Assembly: GCA_022684035.1 (NCBI GenBank)
Contig: JAJHSB010000033.1
Span: 1-56,920, forward strand
Direction: 5' to 3'
Length of the DNA: 56,920 bases
DNA from: Candidatus Acetothermia bacterium
Lineage (GTDB): Bacteria; Bipolaricaulota; Bipolaricaulia; UBA7950
Shown: one piece after another, positions 27,153-36,953 of the stretch
Layout of the letters: every line of letters starts with the position of its first letter
Numbering within the stretch: the stretch's first letter is position 1
The notes under the pieces: model-generated
The model's input: the letters and a program-made list of their open reading frames with translations, nothing else
What the model was told of the DNA's origin: nothing
Databases searched by the model: none
Program-made: the position numbers and the translations under genes

Positions 27153-28529
27153 TTACCCACTGCAGCGCAGAATACGGAAACCGACTGCTGGAACCTCAAT
27201 TGGTGACGAAGTATTCTCCTGAAGATAAAGATCATAAAAATTCTCTTTAATGGAGGCGGGGAGCTTAACTGAGACCGGTTTATTGCCGGTGTTGATTACG
27301 ATGAGAATCTTTTCTGCTCCCAGCTGCCGCAGATAAGCGAGAATCGCCTCTTCTGCTTGGATTAGTACGAATTCACCCCGGCGCAGCGCTCTTATCTCTG
27401 TCCGTAATTTGATCAACTCTTTAACAACACCAAAGATATTCCTATCTTGCTTTTCTTCGTTCCAGAGAAAAGTACGGCGACAATCCGGATCTTCCTCTCC
27501 TCTCATACCGATCTCGTCTCCATAATAGATTGCCGGCACACCAGGAAAGGTAAAGAGGAACGCCGCAGCAAGAAGGAATTTGCGATGGTCATCGTTGCAG
27601 AGGGTGAGAAAGCGGGGTTTGTCATGGCTCCCGAGGAGGGTATAAGAGGTGTAGTTTGCCTCCTTGGGGTAGCTCTTCCAGATACCGTGAAGATAATTGC
27701 TGAACTGCCCTGCATCCCATTCGCCCTTTGCAAAGAAGGAGACGAGCCCTTCCCACAATTTATAGTGCATCACTCCATCGAGCGCATCATGTTTAAACCA
27801 CGAAGTGGCGAGCCCCATCACTTCTCCCATAACATAGGCATCGGGGTTCTCTTCCTTGGCAGCACTGCGAACAGAACGGACAAAATCCGGAGGGAGGTAC
27901 TCAGTCGTATCAAGCCGCCAGCCATCGATCTTGTACTCATTGATCCAGTAGCGCACCACAGAGAGCAAGTATTCCCAAACATCCGGGTTACGATGGTTCC
28001 ATTCTGGCATACTTGCAACCCCGGCCCAGCAGACGTAATTTGGTTGTGGTTTGTAAACAACTTGCTCGCCGGAGAGAGTGAACCAGTTCCAATAAGGAGA
28101 GCTCGGCCCGCGTGCGATGATATCCTGGAAAAACGGATGCGTTTTGCCGCAGTGGTTGAAGACTCCGTCGAGGACGATGCGCATCTGGCGATCGTGTAAT
28201 TCCGTAATCAGTCTGCGGAGAGCGGCATTTCCTCCGAATGCCGGGTCGACTCGGAAGTAGTCCTCGGTATCATATTTGTGATTCGACGGGGCAGTAAAGA
28301 TCGGAGTGAGATAGAGCGTGTTTACTCCGAGCCTCTGTAGGTAGTCGAGCTTCTTTACGATGCCGACAAGATCACCACCGAAGAAGGAATGACTCTGCGG
28401 GCGGTCTCCCCACGGCCACACCCCATCTGGATCATTCCCTGGATCGCCGTTAAAAAACCGCTCGGGAAAGATCTGGTAGAAGATCGCATCGCGGATCCAG
28501 TCTGGTGTTGTAAGTCTTTCTGTTCTCAT
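27153..28529 (-). CDS. intracellular GH13 alpha-amylase family enzyme (cyclomaltodextrinase/neopullulanase-like)
   Basis: The start at 28529 gives ATGA overlap with the malG stop and removes the 37 codons that the track adds from within malG. The result is 458 residues with no signal peptide. The four GH13 regions are all present: DGVFNH (I), GWRLDTTEYL (II, nucleophile Asp), VMGEVMG (III, acid Glu) and LLGSHDKPRF (IV, Asp). The start WIRDAIFYQIFPERFFNGDP and FFGGDLVGI are typical of cyclomaltodextrinase/neopullulanase enzymes, but the N-terminal CBM34 domain is missing. It is the last gene of the maltodextrin operon and would hydrolyse imported oligosaccharides in the cytoplasm. Confidence 0.9.
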   Translation of the reverse strand: MRTERLTTPDWIRDAIFYQIFPERFFNGDPGNDPDGVWPWGDRPQSHSFFGGDLVGIVKKLDYLQRLGVNTLYLTPIFTAPSNHKYDTEDYFRVDPAFGGNAALRRLITELHDRQMRIVLDGVFNHCGKTHPFFQDIIARGPSSPYWNWFTLSGEQVVYKPQPNYVCWAGVASMPEWNHRNPDVWEYLLSVVRYWINEYKIDGWRLDTTEYLPPDFVRSVRSAAKEENPDAYVMGEVMGLATSWFKHDALDGVMHYKLWEGLVSFFAKGEWDAGQFSNYLHGIWKSYPKEANYTSYTLLGSHDKPRFLTLCNDDHRKFLLAAAFLFTFPGVPAIYYGDEIGMRGEEDPDCRRTFLWNEEKQDRNIFGVVKELIKLRTEIRALRRGEFVLIQAEEAILAYLRQLGAEKILIVINTGNKPVSVKLPASIKENFYDLYLQENTSSPIEVPAVGFRILRCSG

Positions 28530-29383
28530 CCCTTGACTGCTCCGCGGGTGAGGCCGGAGACGATAAAGTCTTGCAGGAGAAGAAAGATAATCACAATGGG
28601 AAGAGCGCCCAGTAATGCTGCAGCAGCGAAAATCCCCCAACGGGTATCAAATTCGCCTACAATGAATAATCGCAGCCCCACGGCAAAGGTATACTGTTCA
28701 GTGCCTGTCAATAGAATACTGGGTAAGAGAAAGTCACCATATGTTCCGATGAAGGTTAATATTGCGATCACCGCTAATATTGGCCGTACCAAAGGGAGAA
28801 TGATCCAGATAAATGCCTGGAACGGCGTAGCTCCGTCGATCAGTGCTGATTCCTCAAGCGAACGTGGAATAGTGTCAAAATACCCTTTCATCAGCCATGC
28901 ATTGAACCCCAGCGCTCCTCCCAGGTAGATGAGGATCAGTCCGGCATGCGTATTCAATCCCGCCCACGGAACGAGTCCGCCAATCCGCTGAAGAAAGAGG
29001 AAGAGCGCTACCATCGCCATCATTGATGGGAACATCTGCACGAGTAACATTGTAACAAGACCGGTTCGTCGCCCGCGAAAGCGAAACCGGGAAAAGGCAT
29101 ACGCAGCCAGCGCGCCCATAGCAACAGTGAGGATAGCAGTTATACCAGAGATTTTGACGCTGTTTAGCAGCCACCGCCCAAATGGATGGCGTGGATTGGT
29201 GAATAAATTTACAAAGTGATCCCAGTTGGCATTCGGGGGAATCAACTCCTGGCCAATCAGTGTATTGGCCGGATTGAGCGATGCAGAAAAGATCCATGCA
29301 ATTGGAAAGAAAACGAGCGCGATAAATACCCAGATGATCAGATGTTTGCTGATTCTGCGCGGTAGGGATGATCGTCTAAACAT
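28526..29383 (-). CDS. malG: maltodextrin ABC transporter permease (MalG-type)
   Basis: A 285-residue inner-membrane permease with six membrane segments. The ATPase-docking EAA loop reads EESALIDGATPFQAFIWIILPLVRP (about 200-224). The N-terminal helix, the periplasmic PPNANWDHFVNLF segment and the C-terminal ...GAVKG are MalG-like. It overlaps malF upstream by eight bases and the GH13 gene downstream by four, so the whole block is translationally coupled. No MalK-type ATPase lies in the window; a shared ATPase elsewhere is expected. Confidence 0.92.
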   Translation of the reverse strand: MFRRSSLPRRISKHLIIWVFIALVFFPIAWIFSASLNPANTLIGQELIPPNANWDHFVNLFTNPRHPFGRWLLNSVKISGITAILTVAMGALAAYAFSRFRFRGRRTGLVTMLLVQMFPSMMAMVALFLFLQRIGGLVPWAGLNTHAGLILIYLGGALGFNAWLMKGYFDTIPRSLEESALIDGATPFQAFIWIILPLVRPILAVIAILTFIGTYGDFLLPSILLTGTEQYTFAVGLRLFIVGEFDTRWGIFAAAALLGALPIVIIFLLLQDFIVSGLTRGAVKG

Positions 29384-30959
29384 CTATCGTCACCTCCTTG
29401 AAAGTTCCGCTGAGCTTAAAGTTAATCAGACTGATCGTCCCGATGATAAGGGCGATAATAATGGAAACAGCAGAAGCGAGGCCGTATTGGATACCCCATC
29501 CGCCGCCACCAAATGCGAGCTTATAGGTATAAGAAATCAAAATATCCGTCGCTCCTGCTGCGCCCGGCATCCCGGGAATGTGCGGACCACCGCCGGTTAG
29601 CAGGAAGACTAACGCAAAATTATTGAAGTTAAATGCGAATGAACCAACGAGTAACGGTGCCAGTGAGACCATGAGTAGCGGAAAGGTTATGCTATGAAAT
29701 CGTTGCCATGGTGAAGCGCCATCGACATAAGCAGCTTCATGGAGTTCATGCGGAATCGACTGTAGCGCTCCCAAAGAGATCGTCATCATGAACGGGAAAC
29801 CGAGCCAGAGATTTACAAGGATCAATGCCGTCCGCGCCAAAAAGGGATCCTGAAACCACGGGATTCTATGCCCGATCAACTGGTTGATGATACCTACCTC
29901 GGTGTTAAAGAGACCAGCCCAGATCAAAACAGAGATAAAACCGGGGATGGCCCAGGGAATGATCAATATTGAGCGGTAGAATTTTTTCCCTCCCAAGAGC
30001 GGATCGTTAAAGGTAAGTGCAAGAAAGAGACCGAGCGCAAAGGTAGTGACAACGCTGAGGCCAGCAAAGAGAAATGTCCAGTAAAAGACTCGGAAGAATG
30101 GACGAGAGATCGCAGGATTGTGCAGTATCTCCCGGAAATGACGCCATCCGATATCAGCTTTGAATCCTGGCGTGAGTCTCTCTCCAGCAGCGGAAGTGAA
30201 AATACCATATTGCGGTCGATAGATCGTTCCAGTCTTCAGATCGATCATTACTTCTTCTATAGGGTCATAGCGGAATCGCTGGTGAAAGCGCGTAAACTCC
30301 GCCGGCGAAGTCATCTTGACAATATACTCATCCTTTGATAGCCTAAGTCTTTCTAAGGCGGCTAAATTCCTGAATATCTCCATCCGTGTCAAGCGACGGT
30401 AGCCATCAAACCGGTCGATTAGTCCGTCGTTATTATCATCGATAAAGCGTACCTGCGAGAGATCGACAGCGATCAATTGCTCAGCGTCAGAGATGAATGA
30501 GTCGCCATCAATAGTAGTCAGAATGACACGCAAAGCGCCTGCTTCATTTTGAAATGCCTGAAAGGTGTAACGCACGGGGTCTTGCGGCCGGTAGTAACGA
30601 CCTTCCAAGACCTCGATCGCGCGTCTTTTGGTGAGAAAATGGCCCGTTCCAAAGTTAGTGAATGCGATGCGCACAGTGTACACAAGCGGAAAGATGACCA
30701 TCGCGACGAAGAAGATCAACCCTGGCAGAATATAGCGGAAAGGATAAGCGCGACGATTCAAGAAGACAAAATTAATGCACAATACACCCGCTGCCAGCGC
30801 TCCGACCAGCCAATACTCTTCCATACCGATCAGGATGATCATTGCCCATAGAGCAACTGCCGACATCCCCGATAAGAGGATGATCTTTAATATCAGCGGA
30901 TATAGATTATCATTTCTCATCTCTCTCTGCGGGCCGGTTATAAGATAACCGACCCGCAA
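29376..30959 (-). CDS. malF: maltodextrin ABC transporter permease (MalF-type, with periplasmic P2-like domain)
   Basis: A 527-residue permease similar in size to enterobacterial MalF (514) and longer than the 290-300 residues of most sugar permeases. Three N-terminal membrane segments are followed by a soluble periplasmic insert (about 110-275) that ends before the core of five segments. The EAA loop is HEAAYVDGASPWQRFHSITFPLL. The insert includes RFIDDNNDGLIDRFDGY, which looks like an EF-hand/dockerin calcium loop. The TTG at 30959 has GGAGGTG four bases upstream; an ATG 12 codons later (30923) is the alternative. It pairs with malG and works with the adjacent MalE. Confidence 0.9.
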   Translation of the reverse strand: MRVGYLITGPQREMRNDNLYPLILKIILLSGMSAVALWAMIILIGMEEYWLVGALAAGVLCINFVFLNRRAYPFRYILPGLIFFVAMVIFPLVYTVRIAFTNFGTGHFLTKRRAIEVLEGRYYRPQDPVRYTFQAFQNEAGALRVILTTIDGDSFISDAEQLIAVDLSQVRFIDDNNDGLIDRFDGYRRLTRMEIFRNLAALERLRLSKDEYIVKMTSPAEFTRFHQRFRYDPIEEVMIDLKTGTIYRPQYGIFTSAAGERLTPGFKADIGWRHFREILHNPAISRPFFRVFYWTFLFAGLSVVTTFALGLFLALTFNDPLLGGKKFYRSILIIPWAIPGFISVLIWAGLFNTEVGIINQLIGHRIPWFQDPFLARTALILVNLWLGFPFMMTISLGALQSIPHELHEAAYVDGASPWQRFHSITFPLLMVSLAPLLVGSFAFNFNNFALVFLLTGGGPHIPGMPGAAGATDILISYTYKLAFGGGGWGIQYGLASAVSIIIALIIGTISLINFKLSGTFKEVTIDV

Positions 30960-30971
30960 CCTTCACCTCCG

Positions 30972-32177
30972 TTAATACCTAATGAGTCCTTTTATCGCTT
31001 CTACCGCGGCTGTCAGCGCCTCTGCCGGTGACAGTTCCGTAGTAATGATATGGCCAAGTGCCGCTCCCATAACGGCCCAGACTGCTCCCATCTCAGGGAT
31101 ATTCGGCATTGGAATGCCGTCAGCTGCGCTCAATCCGATAGCCTTTACATCTGGATCAGCCTGCACCTCAGGAGAGAGGAAAGCCGGTAAGAAAGTGGGA
31201 ATCCGTGGGTCGGCCCGCCAGATCTGTAGTTGAATTTCCTTTGTGAAAACGTATGTTCTGAGGAAATAGTTAGCGATAACTATATTCCTGCTGAGAGAGT
31301 TAATCATAAATCCGTGCACGCCGACGAACGGTCGCATCACATTATTGTCGATCGTGGGGAGCTTGGCGATACCGTAATCGATCCCCGCGGCACGCACATC
31401 ACTGATGAACCACGGGCCATTGATGATCATCGCAGCTCTACCAGCGGTAAATAGACCAGCCATTACCCCATAGTCAACCCCAGGGAAGATTATCCTCTCT
31501 TTCACTAATCGGAGTATAAGTTCTCCGCCGCGGATCGCTCCTTCATTGGCTAGACCGATATCACGCGGATTGAGCGCGCCATATTCGTCAACACCAAATA
31601 CGTAGCCACCAGAGGCGCTCAAGAAAGGGAATGTGAAATAGAAGTTAGCCGCATCCCACAAGAAACCGTATTTACCGACTTCTGGGTCGGTCAACTTCCG
31701 CGCGATTGTGATCAACTCTTCAAAGGTAGTTGGTGGTACTGGAACTAACGCCCGGTTGTAAAAGAGAGCTACAGCCTCCATGATGTACGGAAAGCCGAAA
31801 AGTTCTCCTCCCCAAGAAAAGGCGTTGATGCCAACAGGCGATAAGAGTTCCTTTTCTTCCGGTTTGAGGTGAATCTGGGCGAGAAGGCCGGCTGCGGTCA
31901 ACTCGCCGACCCAGTCGTGTGCTCCGATCAGTATATCCGGCCCTTCGCCAGCCGGCGCAGCGATAAGGAACTTAGGTTTGAGCTCGCCAAACCCGATTTC
32001 ATGGACGATTACTTGAATGCCATATGCGGCTGCGAATTCTGCCGCAATAGGCTCCAGTATTTGTGCCCGTGTCCCATCGGCCCAGATAGTGAGCACCCCA
32101 GGCACACTCGCTCCTACTGTGCCGGTGATACCGACAAGTAAGATAAAACTTAGTAATAATGTAATAAACTTTTTCAT
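30972..32177 (-). CDS. malE: periplasmic maltodextrin-binding protein (MalE-type)
   Basis: A 401-residue solute-binding protein that delivers maltose/maltodextrins to MalFG. The signal peptide (1-24, ending VGAS|VPG, no lipobox Cys) implies a soluble periplasmic protein. The mature N-terminus GVLTIWADGTRAQILEPIAAEFAAAYG, FLIAAPAGEGPDILIGAHDWVGELTAAGLL and MIINGPWFISDVRAAGIDYGIAKLP are family hallmarks, with aromatic residues in the cleft expected to stack on sugars. AGGAGGT precedes the ATG by about eight bases. It is followed 12 bases later by malF. Confidence 0.93.
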   Translation of the reverse strand: MKKFITLLLSFILLVGITGTVGASVPGVLTIWADGTRAQILEPIAAEFAAAYGIQVIVHEIGFGELKPKFLIAAPAGEGPDILIGAHDWVGELTAAGLLAQIHLKPEEKELLSPVGINAFSWGGELFGFPYIMEAVALFYNRALVPVPPTTFEELITIARKLTDPEVGKYGFLWDAANFYFTFPFLSASGGYVFGVDEYGALNPRDIGLANEGAIRGGELILRLVKERIIFPGVDYGVMAGLFTAGRAAMIINGPWFISDVRAAGIDYGIAKLPTIDNNVMRPFVGVHGFMINSLSRNIVIANYFLRTYVFTKEIQLQIWRADPRIPTFLPAFLSPEVQADPDVKAIGLSAADGIPMPNIPEMGAVWAVMGAALGHIITTELSPAEALTAAVEAIKGLIRY

Positions 32178-32264
32178 TCAAACTACCTCCTGTTGTAGTG
32201 TTGTAGTGTTATCTGCAAAATTTTCTTGCTGATTTATTCTTGCTGATTTATTACATCACCTCCG

Positions 32265-35200
32265 TTATTCTATGATAATCGGCACGAGGACAGCGAACGT
32301 TCTCGCCACAACATCAAATCCGGACAGAATATCTTCTTGCGAATATCCCTCTGGTGCTAAATAGTCGAAGACGAGCGGGGCAACGGGCGGAGCAGGGTTC
32401 CCTCCGCCGATCCACTCTCCGGCAGTGCGGGCCACCGGTCGTATATGATCTGGCCCGAAGCCGTCTTGTGAGGCGATCATCACGTAATGAGCCCCGCGGA
32501 TCTCCGGCAGCAACTCTTTCGGAATCCGCACCAATACCAGTCGCCGCGCTGGATCAGCGGAGACATCGATCAGGTGCATCTCATCATATGCAGTAAACAA
32601 GTGCCGGCCATATTCGGGCCAGCCCGCCACCTTGATAAAGAGATCCCATGGATGGTCGGGGTGAAATCTGACCTGCATTGCATCTCCCTCTGGGTGTGCC
32701 TCGGTCAAACCGCCCGGCTGCACGTCAAAATAAAGGTTAATGATCGGATGGCTGAATCCGTGTGGTCCGCCCCATGGGTTGGGGAGTGCGGCAAATTCGA
32801 AGGCGAGGAGCCATTTATCTCCCTGATCGAAGATTGTGTAGCTCAACAGGTCGAAGAGTCCTTCAACGTCGAATACACCCGCGGTCGGATAGACAAAGGT
32901 TCCCATGCCGTGATCATCGCCGACTGGATCGGTAAACGAAGCGATTACCTCACTGCCGACCAGGGCTGGGAGACGTGCAATCACCGGCCGCAGCGGCGCG
33001 GTGCCGACTATCTTGCCTGCTTTCTCCATTGCAAGTCGCATCCAGACGGTCAACTCTTCGGTCCGGTCGAGCCCTAGTTCCGCAAATGGGACCTGGATCT
33101 CGATCGTCTCATCGACGCGGACGATGCGCTTTAAGAGCAACCGGATATCGCTGTCAAACCGCCAGCCTTCCATGCCGTCGGCGACGAACCTAAACACGTA
33201 TCCGCGACCGTCCGGTCGGATGTGATCGAACCGCGCTTGCACGAGTTGAATAAGCGGAAAGCCGAGTTCCTCCCCTGCAAACCGTGTGCGGGCGTTGATC
33301 GGTGTGCCCGGATTAGCCCCGGTGTGAAAACCGATATACAGGACGAGGCGGTATTCCTCTCCGATCAGCTCAGTCGGCAGAAGAACGGTGTTGACCCGCA
33401 GATAGAGGTTATGCGTGCCATAACCGATGAAAGCTTGTTCCATTAAGCCTTCACCAGTAAACCTGGCTGCCTTCTCCCATTCACCTATCTCGGCTGTCCC
33501 GTCGATCATCGGACTTACTTCACCTAATGGAGAGAAGATCGGACTGACCCGTGTGAGCGGAAGGAGACCGGGTGTAACTTCTATTACATTCGAATGTGCG
33601 CGATTGAATGAGCGGTCGACTGTGATAACCTGGTAGCGGTATCTCTGCCCGTGCGCGACTCTCTGATCGAGAAATGAGGTCGCGCCAGCTGCAAGTCGCG
33701 TCAACTCCTCCCATGGTCGATCGCCGCGCTGGCGAAGGACCTGGAGATGATCGATCCCTGCTCTGTCCGGAATCTCCCACTGTAATACGACGAAGCTTGG
33801 CGTATCGAGTCGGTGAAGAGTCGTTGCCGGATCAAGGTGCGGGGCCGCGGGCGGAGTGAGATCATCAGTCGGGATGACAGTGAACCACGGCAAGGTACCG
33901 TCCGGATAAGTAGCGATTCTCCAGCTCATCCCATCATTGGTGGAAAAGCGGAGCGAGACGAACCATTTGCCGAGCTGCTCCGGTACGAACCGGCCAACAT
34001 ATATATCGACTTTATCCTGATCCTCGCTGTAGTCGGCCTCGATCCAGACCCAGGTTGTGGGGTCAGGATCCTGGCCGAAGCCAAATTGAGCGCTGATCCC
34101 TTTACCGCGACCGGGAAGGTCAGTCACCCCTGTCATATAGACTGCAACGACCACCGGCTCGATTTTGCGTCCCACGCTGATTATATGTTCCTCTCCAAGA
34201 AGATCAAATGGAAGAATTGTTATCCGGTCGAGCGGCAGCGAAGGAACTGCTGCCACATGACCAGAGAAAGGACTCTCATTGCCGGCTTTATCGACGGCGG
34301 TAACAGTGTAAAAGTAGCGTCTTAGATTTTCGACCCCAAGGTCGGTAAAGCTTGTCCCAATCAAACCAGTGGCGATCCGCTCATAATGGCCGCCGATGAT
34401 CGTCGTGCGATAGACGTTGTAGAAAAGAGCATCCGCGACCGGTTCCCACGTGAGTTCCACCCGTCGATCATGCGAGACGGCAACAAGGTCACTCGGCGGT
34501 TCCGGTGGAAGGAGATCCTGCGGGCCGTGACGCGCGATTAAGATCGCACCCCACCAAGGCGGTAGATCGAGGGTAATCCCTCCATCTACGACCACATACT
34601 CCTGGCCGTTGTTCAGCAGATCGACAAAGAGAGCGCCGTCACGCACAAATTGAGATAGATCAAGGCGTAACCCCATCTCTCCGGTTCGGCTGATCGCGAC
34701 GATTGCCAGTGCGTTCTGCTCCGCGATCCTGATCATCTCACCAGTATGATAGTTGATCGTATACTCGCTCCTGCCGAGCGCATCGGTATCACCGAGTATC
34801 CGCCGGCCAATAACATAAGTTCTGCCCTGTGCATGCAGAGTGATAAGATTGCCTATCCGTAGAACCGGGTTTTCATTGCGGATCGCAGCGAGCCTGCGAT
34901 AGTGATTAAGCAGCACGTTCTCTTCGGTAACCCGTTCCCATGGGAAGGTACGGCGGCAGTCGGGGTCGCGATGCCCAGGCAAGCCGACTTCGGTTCCGTA
35001 GTAGATCGTCGGTGATCCGGGATAGCTAAACTTGAATATCGCCATCATCTTCACCCGCGCCAGTGCGAGTGCGTTCGCGGCCTCAATCTCTTCTCGTCTC
35101 ATCCTTGCAACTCGCTCGCGGTCGGCGAACGTATCGATTTCAACATAGCCGAACGTCTTCAAGATACGCTCTGTATCATGCGATTCGATTAGGTTCATCA

Positions 35201-36839
35201 TCACGTAGAACGCTTCGGCCGGGTAATCCTCATAAATCTCAGTCAGGGTACGGTCAAAGTGATAGGCGTCCCCATGTAGGACGAACTCAATCACCGCATT
35301 GCGGAAGCGGTAGTTCATCGTTGAGTCGAATGTATCACCGAGCAGATCAAGAGTAGCATCATGCCAGTTTTCAGCGATCATAATCGGCATGCCATGCGGG
35401 AAGCACATATTCCTTATGTAGGTGCGAAACTCAGCCCAGAAGTCATGCGCCACGTCCGGAGAGACATCGAGCCGCCAGCCGCTCGATCCGTATCTTATCC
35501 ATTGCCGGGCAATCGAATTCTCAGCGCGGATGGTATAATCGGCGAACGATGTCAGGTTGAGCTCGCTCCCGCCTGGGGCGCTTATTACCGGCATGCTCTC
35601 TAATCCCCACCAGCCCGGATAGTCGTGCCTCTCTGCACCATAGACCCCGACCCCGCCGACGTTCACCACCCGGTTTCTCACCTCAAACCACTCGGTGAAC
35701 GTAAAATCAGTCAGGCCCTGGGTGATGAACTCATTCTGCACTCGTTCTTTGGCAGCAGCTTGTGAGAGCCCTTCCGCGGCCATCAGATTAAAGACCGCTG
35801 ACCAATATTCGTACGCCCCGATATACTCCGGCCATCTGCGGTAACGGTCAAAGTAGCGCGAATCATCGCCGACGTGGTTAAACGAGGCGTCGAGGATCAG
35901 GTGGATGCCACGTTCTCGTGCTCGGCGCGCCAGCTCCTTGAAGAGGGCGTTGTCACCGAATGCGCGGTCGATATTCCGATAGTCACCATGGTCGAACTTG
36001 TGGTTACTCGCTGCCTCGAAGATCGGGTTAAGGTATATTACCCCTACTCCCAGTTTTGATAGATAGTCGAGCTGGGCAATCACTCCGGCCAGATCACCAC
36101 CAAAGAAGTCGTTATTCCAGATTCCGTCACCGTCGTAGGCCGGGTTTACACCCTTTTCGCGCGGATTATCGGGCAATTGCCCCCACTCCCGATGCTCAAG
36201 TGGGGTGCCGCCGCGGAAGCCGCGTTTATCTGCTGCCTGGTTGTTCGTCGGATCACCGTCGTAGAACCGGTCGAGGAAGATCTGATAGGTGATCGCATTC
36301 TTCATCCAGTCCGGGGTGCGGAAATACCGGCAGTAGATCGTCAACTGAAAGTCATCAGGGTTGCGCAAGACCACACGACCTGTGCCTCCGTCTTGACCTG
36401 GATCACCATAATAGACCGTCTTATCGCTACCTTTAATGATGAAGTGGTACCAGAGGACTGTCGGCGTTTCAGAAATGAGTCTGACCTCCCAGTAGTCGTA
36501 GCGCCGATCAGGCGAGTGGCCGACGATCTCCATCCCGCGTATCTTTCTGATCCGCTGCGTGTGATCCCAATAGGAGATGGTGACCGCTTCTGCATCGCCA
36601 GTTCCAACGCGAATCCGCAGCCGGATCTCTGTGCCGGTCGGCACAGCGCCGAACGGATACCGGAATAGTAAATTATGTGTGTTGTGCTCAATGAGCGCGG
36701 TCCGAATCTGGGCCGTACCAGCCAAACCAGCGATAAGAACGAAGATCAATGCCCCGATGAGTCCGAGGAGAGAGATAATCCGATAATGATTTGATTTAGA
36801 AAGACGTGCGTGTAATTTCGATTGATCCAATTCTGGCAT
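32265..36839 (-). CDS. secreted multidomain GH13 amylopullulanase-like enzyme
   Basis: The ATG at 36839 has AGGAGGT six to seven bases upstream and gives 1524 residues; an ATG nine codons earlier (36866, track) also has AGGAGG. An N-terminal membrane/signal segment is near residues 22-45. The domain order is: CBM34-like beta domain (about 50-165); GH13 barrel with DASFNHVGDD (I), GWRLDVSPDV (II, nucleophile), MIAENW (III, acid) and NLIESHDTER (IV); domain C; fibronectin III; a jelly-like insert; a second fibronectin III; a DOMON/carbohydrate-binding segment (DGTAEIGEWEKAARFTG); and a C-terminal glucodextranase-C-type module (DPVGDDHGMGTFVYPT, ALPNPWGGPHGFS). It would degrade starch, pullulan or related glucans outside the inner membrane. 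It is an operon member between the GH36-like gene and malE. Confidence 0.9.
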   Translation of the reverse strand: MPELDQSKLHARLSKSNHYRIISLLGLIGALIFVLIAGLAGTAQIRTALIEHNTHNLLFRYPFGAVPTGTEIRLRIRVGTGDAEAVTISYWDHTQRIRKIRGMEIVGHSPDRRYDYWEVRLISETPTVLWYHFIIKGSDKTVYYGDPGQDGGTGRVVLRNPDDFQLTIYCRYFRTPDWMKNAITYQIFLDRFYDGDPTNNQAADKRGFRGGTPLEHREWGQLPDNPREKGVNPAYDGDGIWNNDFFGGDLAGVIAQLDYLSKLGVGVIYLNPIFEAASNHKFDHGDYRNIDRAFGDNALFKELARRARERGIHLILDASFNHVGDDSRYFDRYRRWPEYIGAYEYWSAVFNLMAAEGLSQAAAKERVQNEFITQGLTDFTFTEWFEVRNRVVNVGGVGVYGAERHDYPGWWGLESMPVISAPGGSELNLTSFADYTIRAENSIARQWIRYGSSGWRLDVSPDVAHDFWAEFRTYIRNMCFPHGMPIMIAENWHDATLDLLGDTFDSTMNYRFRNAVIEFVLHGDAYHFDRTLTEIYEDYPAEAFYVMMNLIESHDTERILKTFGYVEIDTFADRERVARMRREEIEAANALALARVKMMAIFKFSYPGSPTIYYGTEVGLPGHRDPDCRRTFPWERVTEENVLLNHYRRLAAIRNENPVLRIGNLITLHAQGRTYVIGRRILGDTDALGRSEYTINYHTGEMIRIAEQNALAIVAISRTGEMGLRLDLSQFVRDGALFVDLLNNGQEYVVVDGGITLDLPPWWGAILIARHGPQDLLPPEPPSDLVAVSHDRRVELTWEPVADALFYNVYRTTIIGGHYERIATGLIGTSFTDLGVENLRRYFYTVTAVDKAGNESPFSGHVAAVPSLPLDRITILPFDLLGEEHIISVGRKIEPVVVAVYMTGVTDLPGRGKGISAQFGFGQDPDPTTWVWIEADYSEDQDKVDIYVGRFVPEQLGKWFVSLRFSTNDGMSWRIATYPDGTLPWFTVIPTDDLTPPAAPHLDPATTLHRLDTPSFVVLQWEIPDRAGIDHLQVLRQRGDRPWEELTRLAAGATSFLDQRVAHGQRYRYQVITVDRSFNRAHSNVIEVTPGLLPLTRVSPIFSPLGEVSPMIDGTAEIGEWEKAARFTGEGLMEQAFIGYGTHNLYLRVNTVLLPTELIGEEYRLVLYIGFHTGANPGTPINARTRFAGEELGFPLIQLVQARFDHIRPDGRGYVFRFVADGMEGWRFDSDIRLLLKRIVRVDETIEIQVPFAELGLDRTEELTVWMRLAMEKAGKIVGTAPLRPVIARLPALVGSEVIASFTDPVGDDHGMGTFVYPTAGVFDVEGLFDLLSYTIFDQGDKWLLAFEFAALPNPWGGPHGFSHPIINLYFDVQPGGLTEAHPEGDAMQVRFHPDHPWDLFIKVAGWPEYGRHLFTAYDEMHLIDVSADPARRLVLVRIPKELLPEIRGAHYVMIASQDGFGPDHIRPVARTAGEWIGGGNPAPPVAPLVFDYLAPEGYSQEDILSGFDVVARTFAVLVPIIIE

Positions 36840-36953
36840 TTGTCTACCTCCTGATGAACAATTCATGCTCCCCTCCTTGACCTCACAGGTCCACCGATTA
36901 TGCAGTTACGAAGCGAATAAAGACGAGCAACAGCCCACTTAACTTCTTTTATT

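Noticed and set aside
27447-28199. 250-codon plus-strand ORF antisense to the GH13 gene
   Set aside because: Shadow of a strongly conserved amylase frame.
32487-33077. 196-codon plus-strand ORF antisense to the large amylase
   Set aside because: Shadow; no start site or family pattern.
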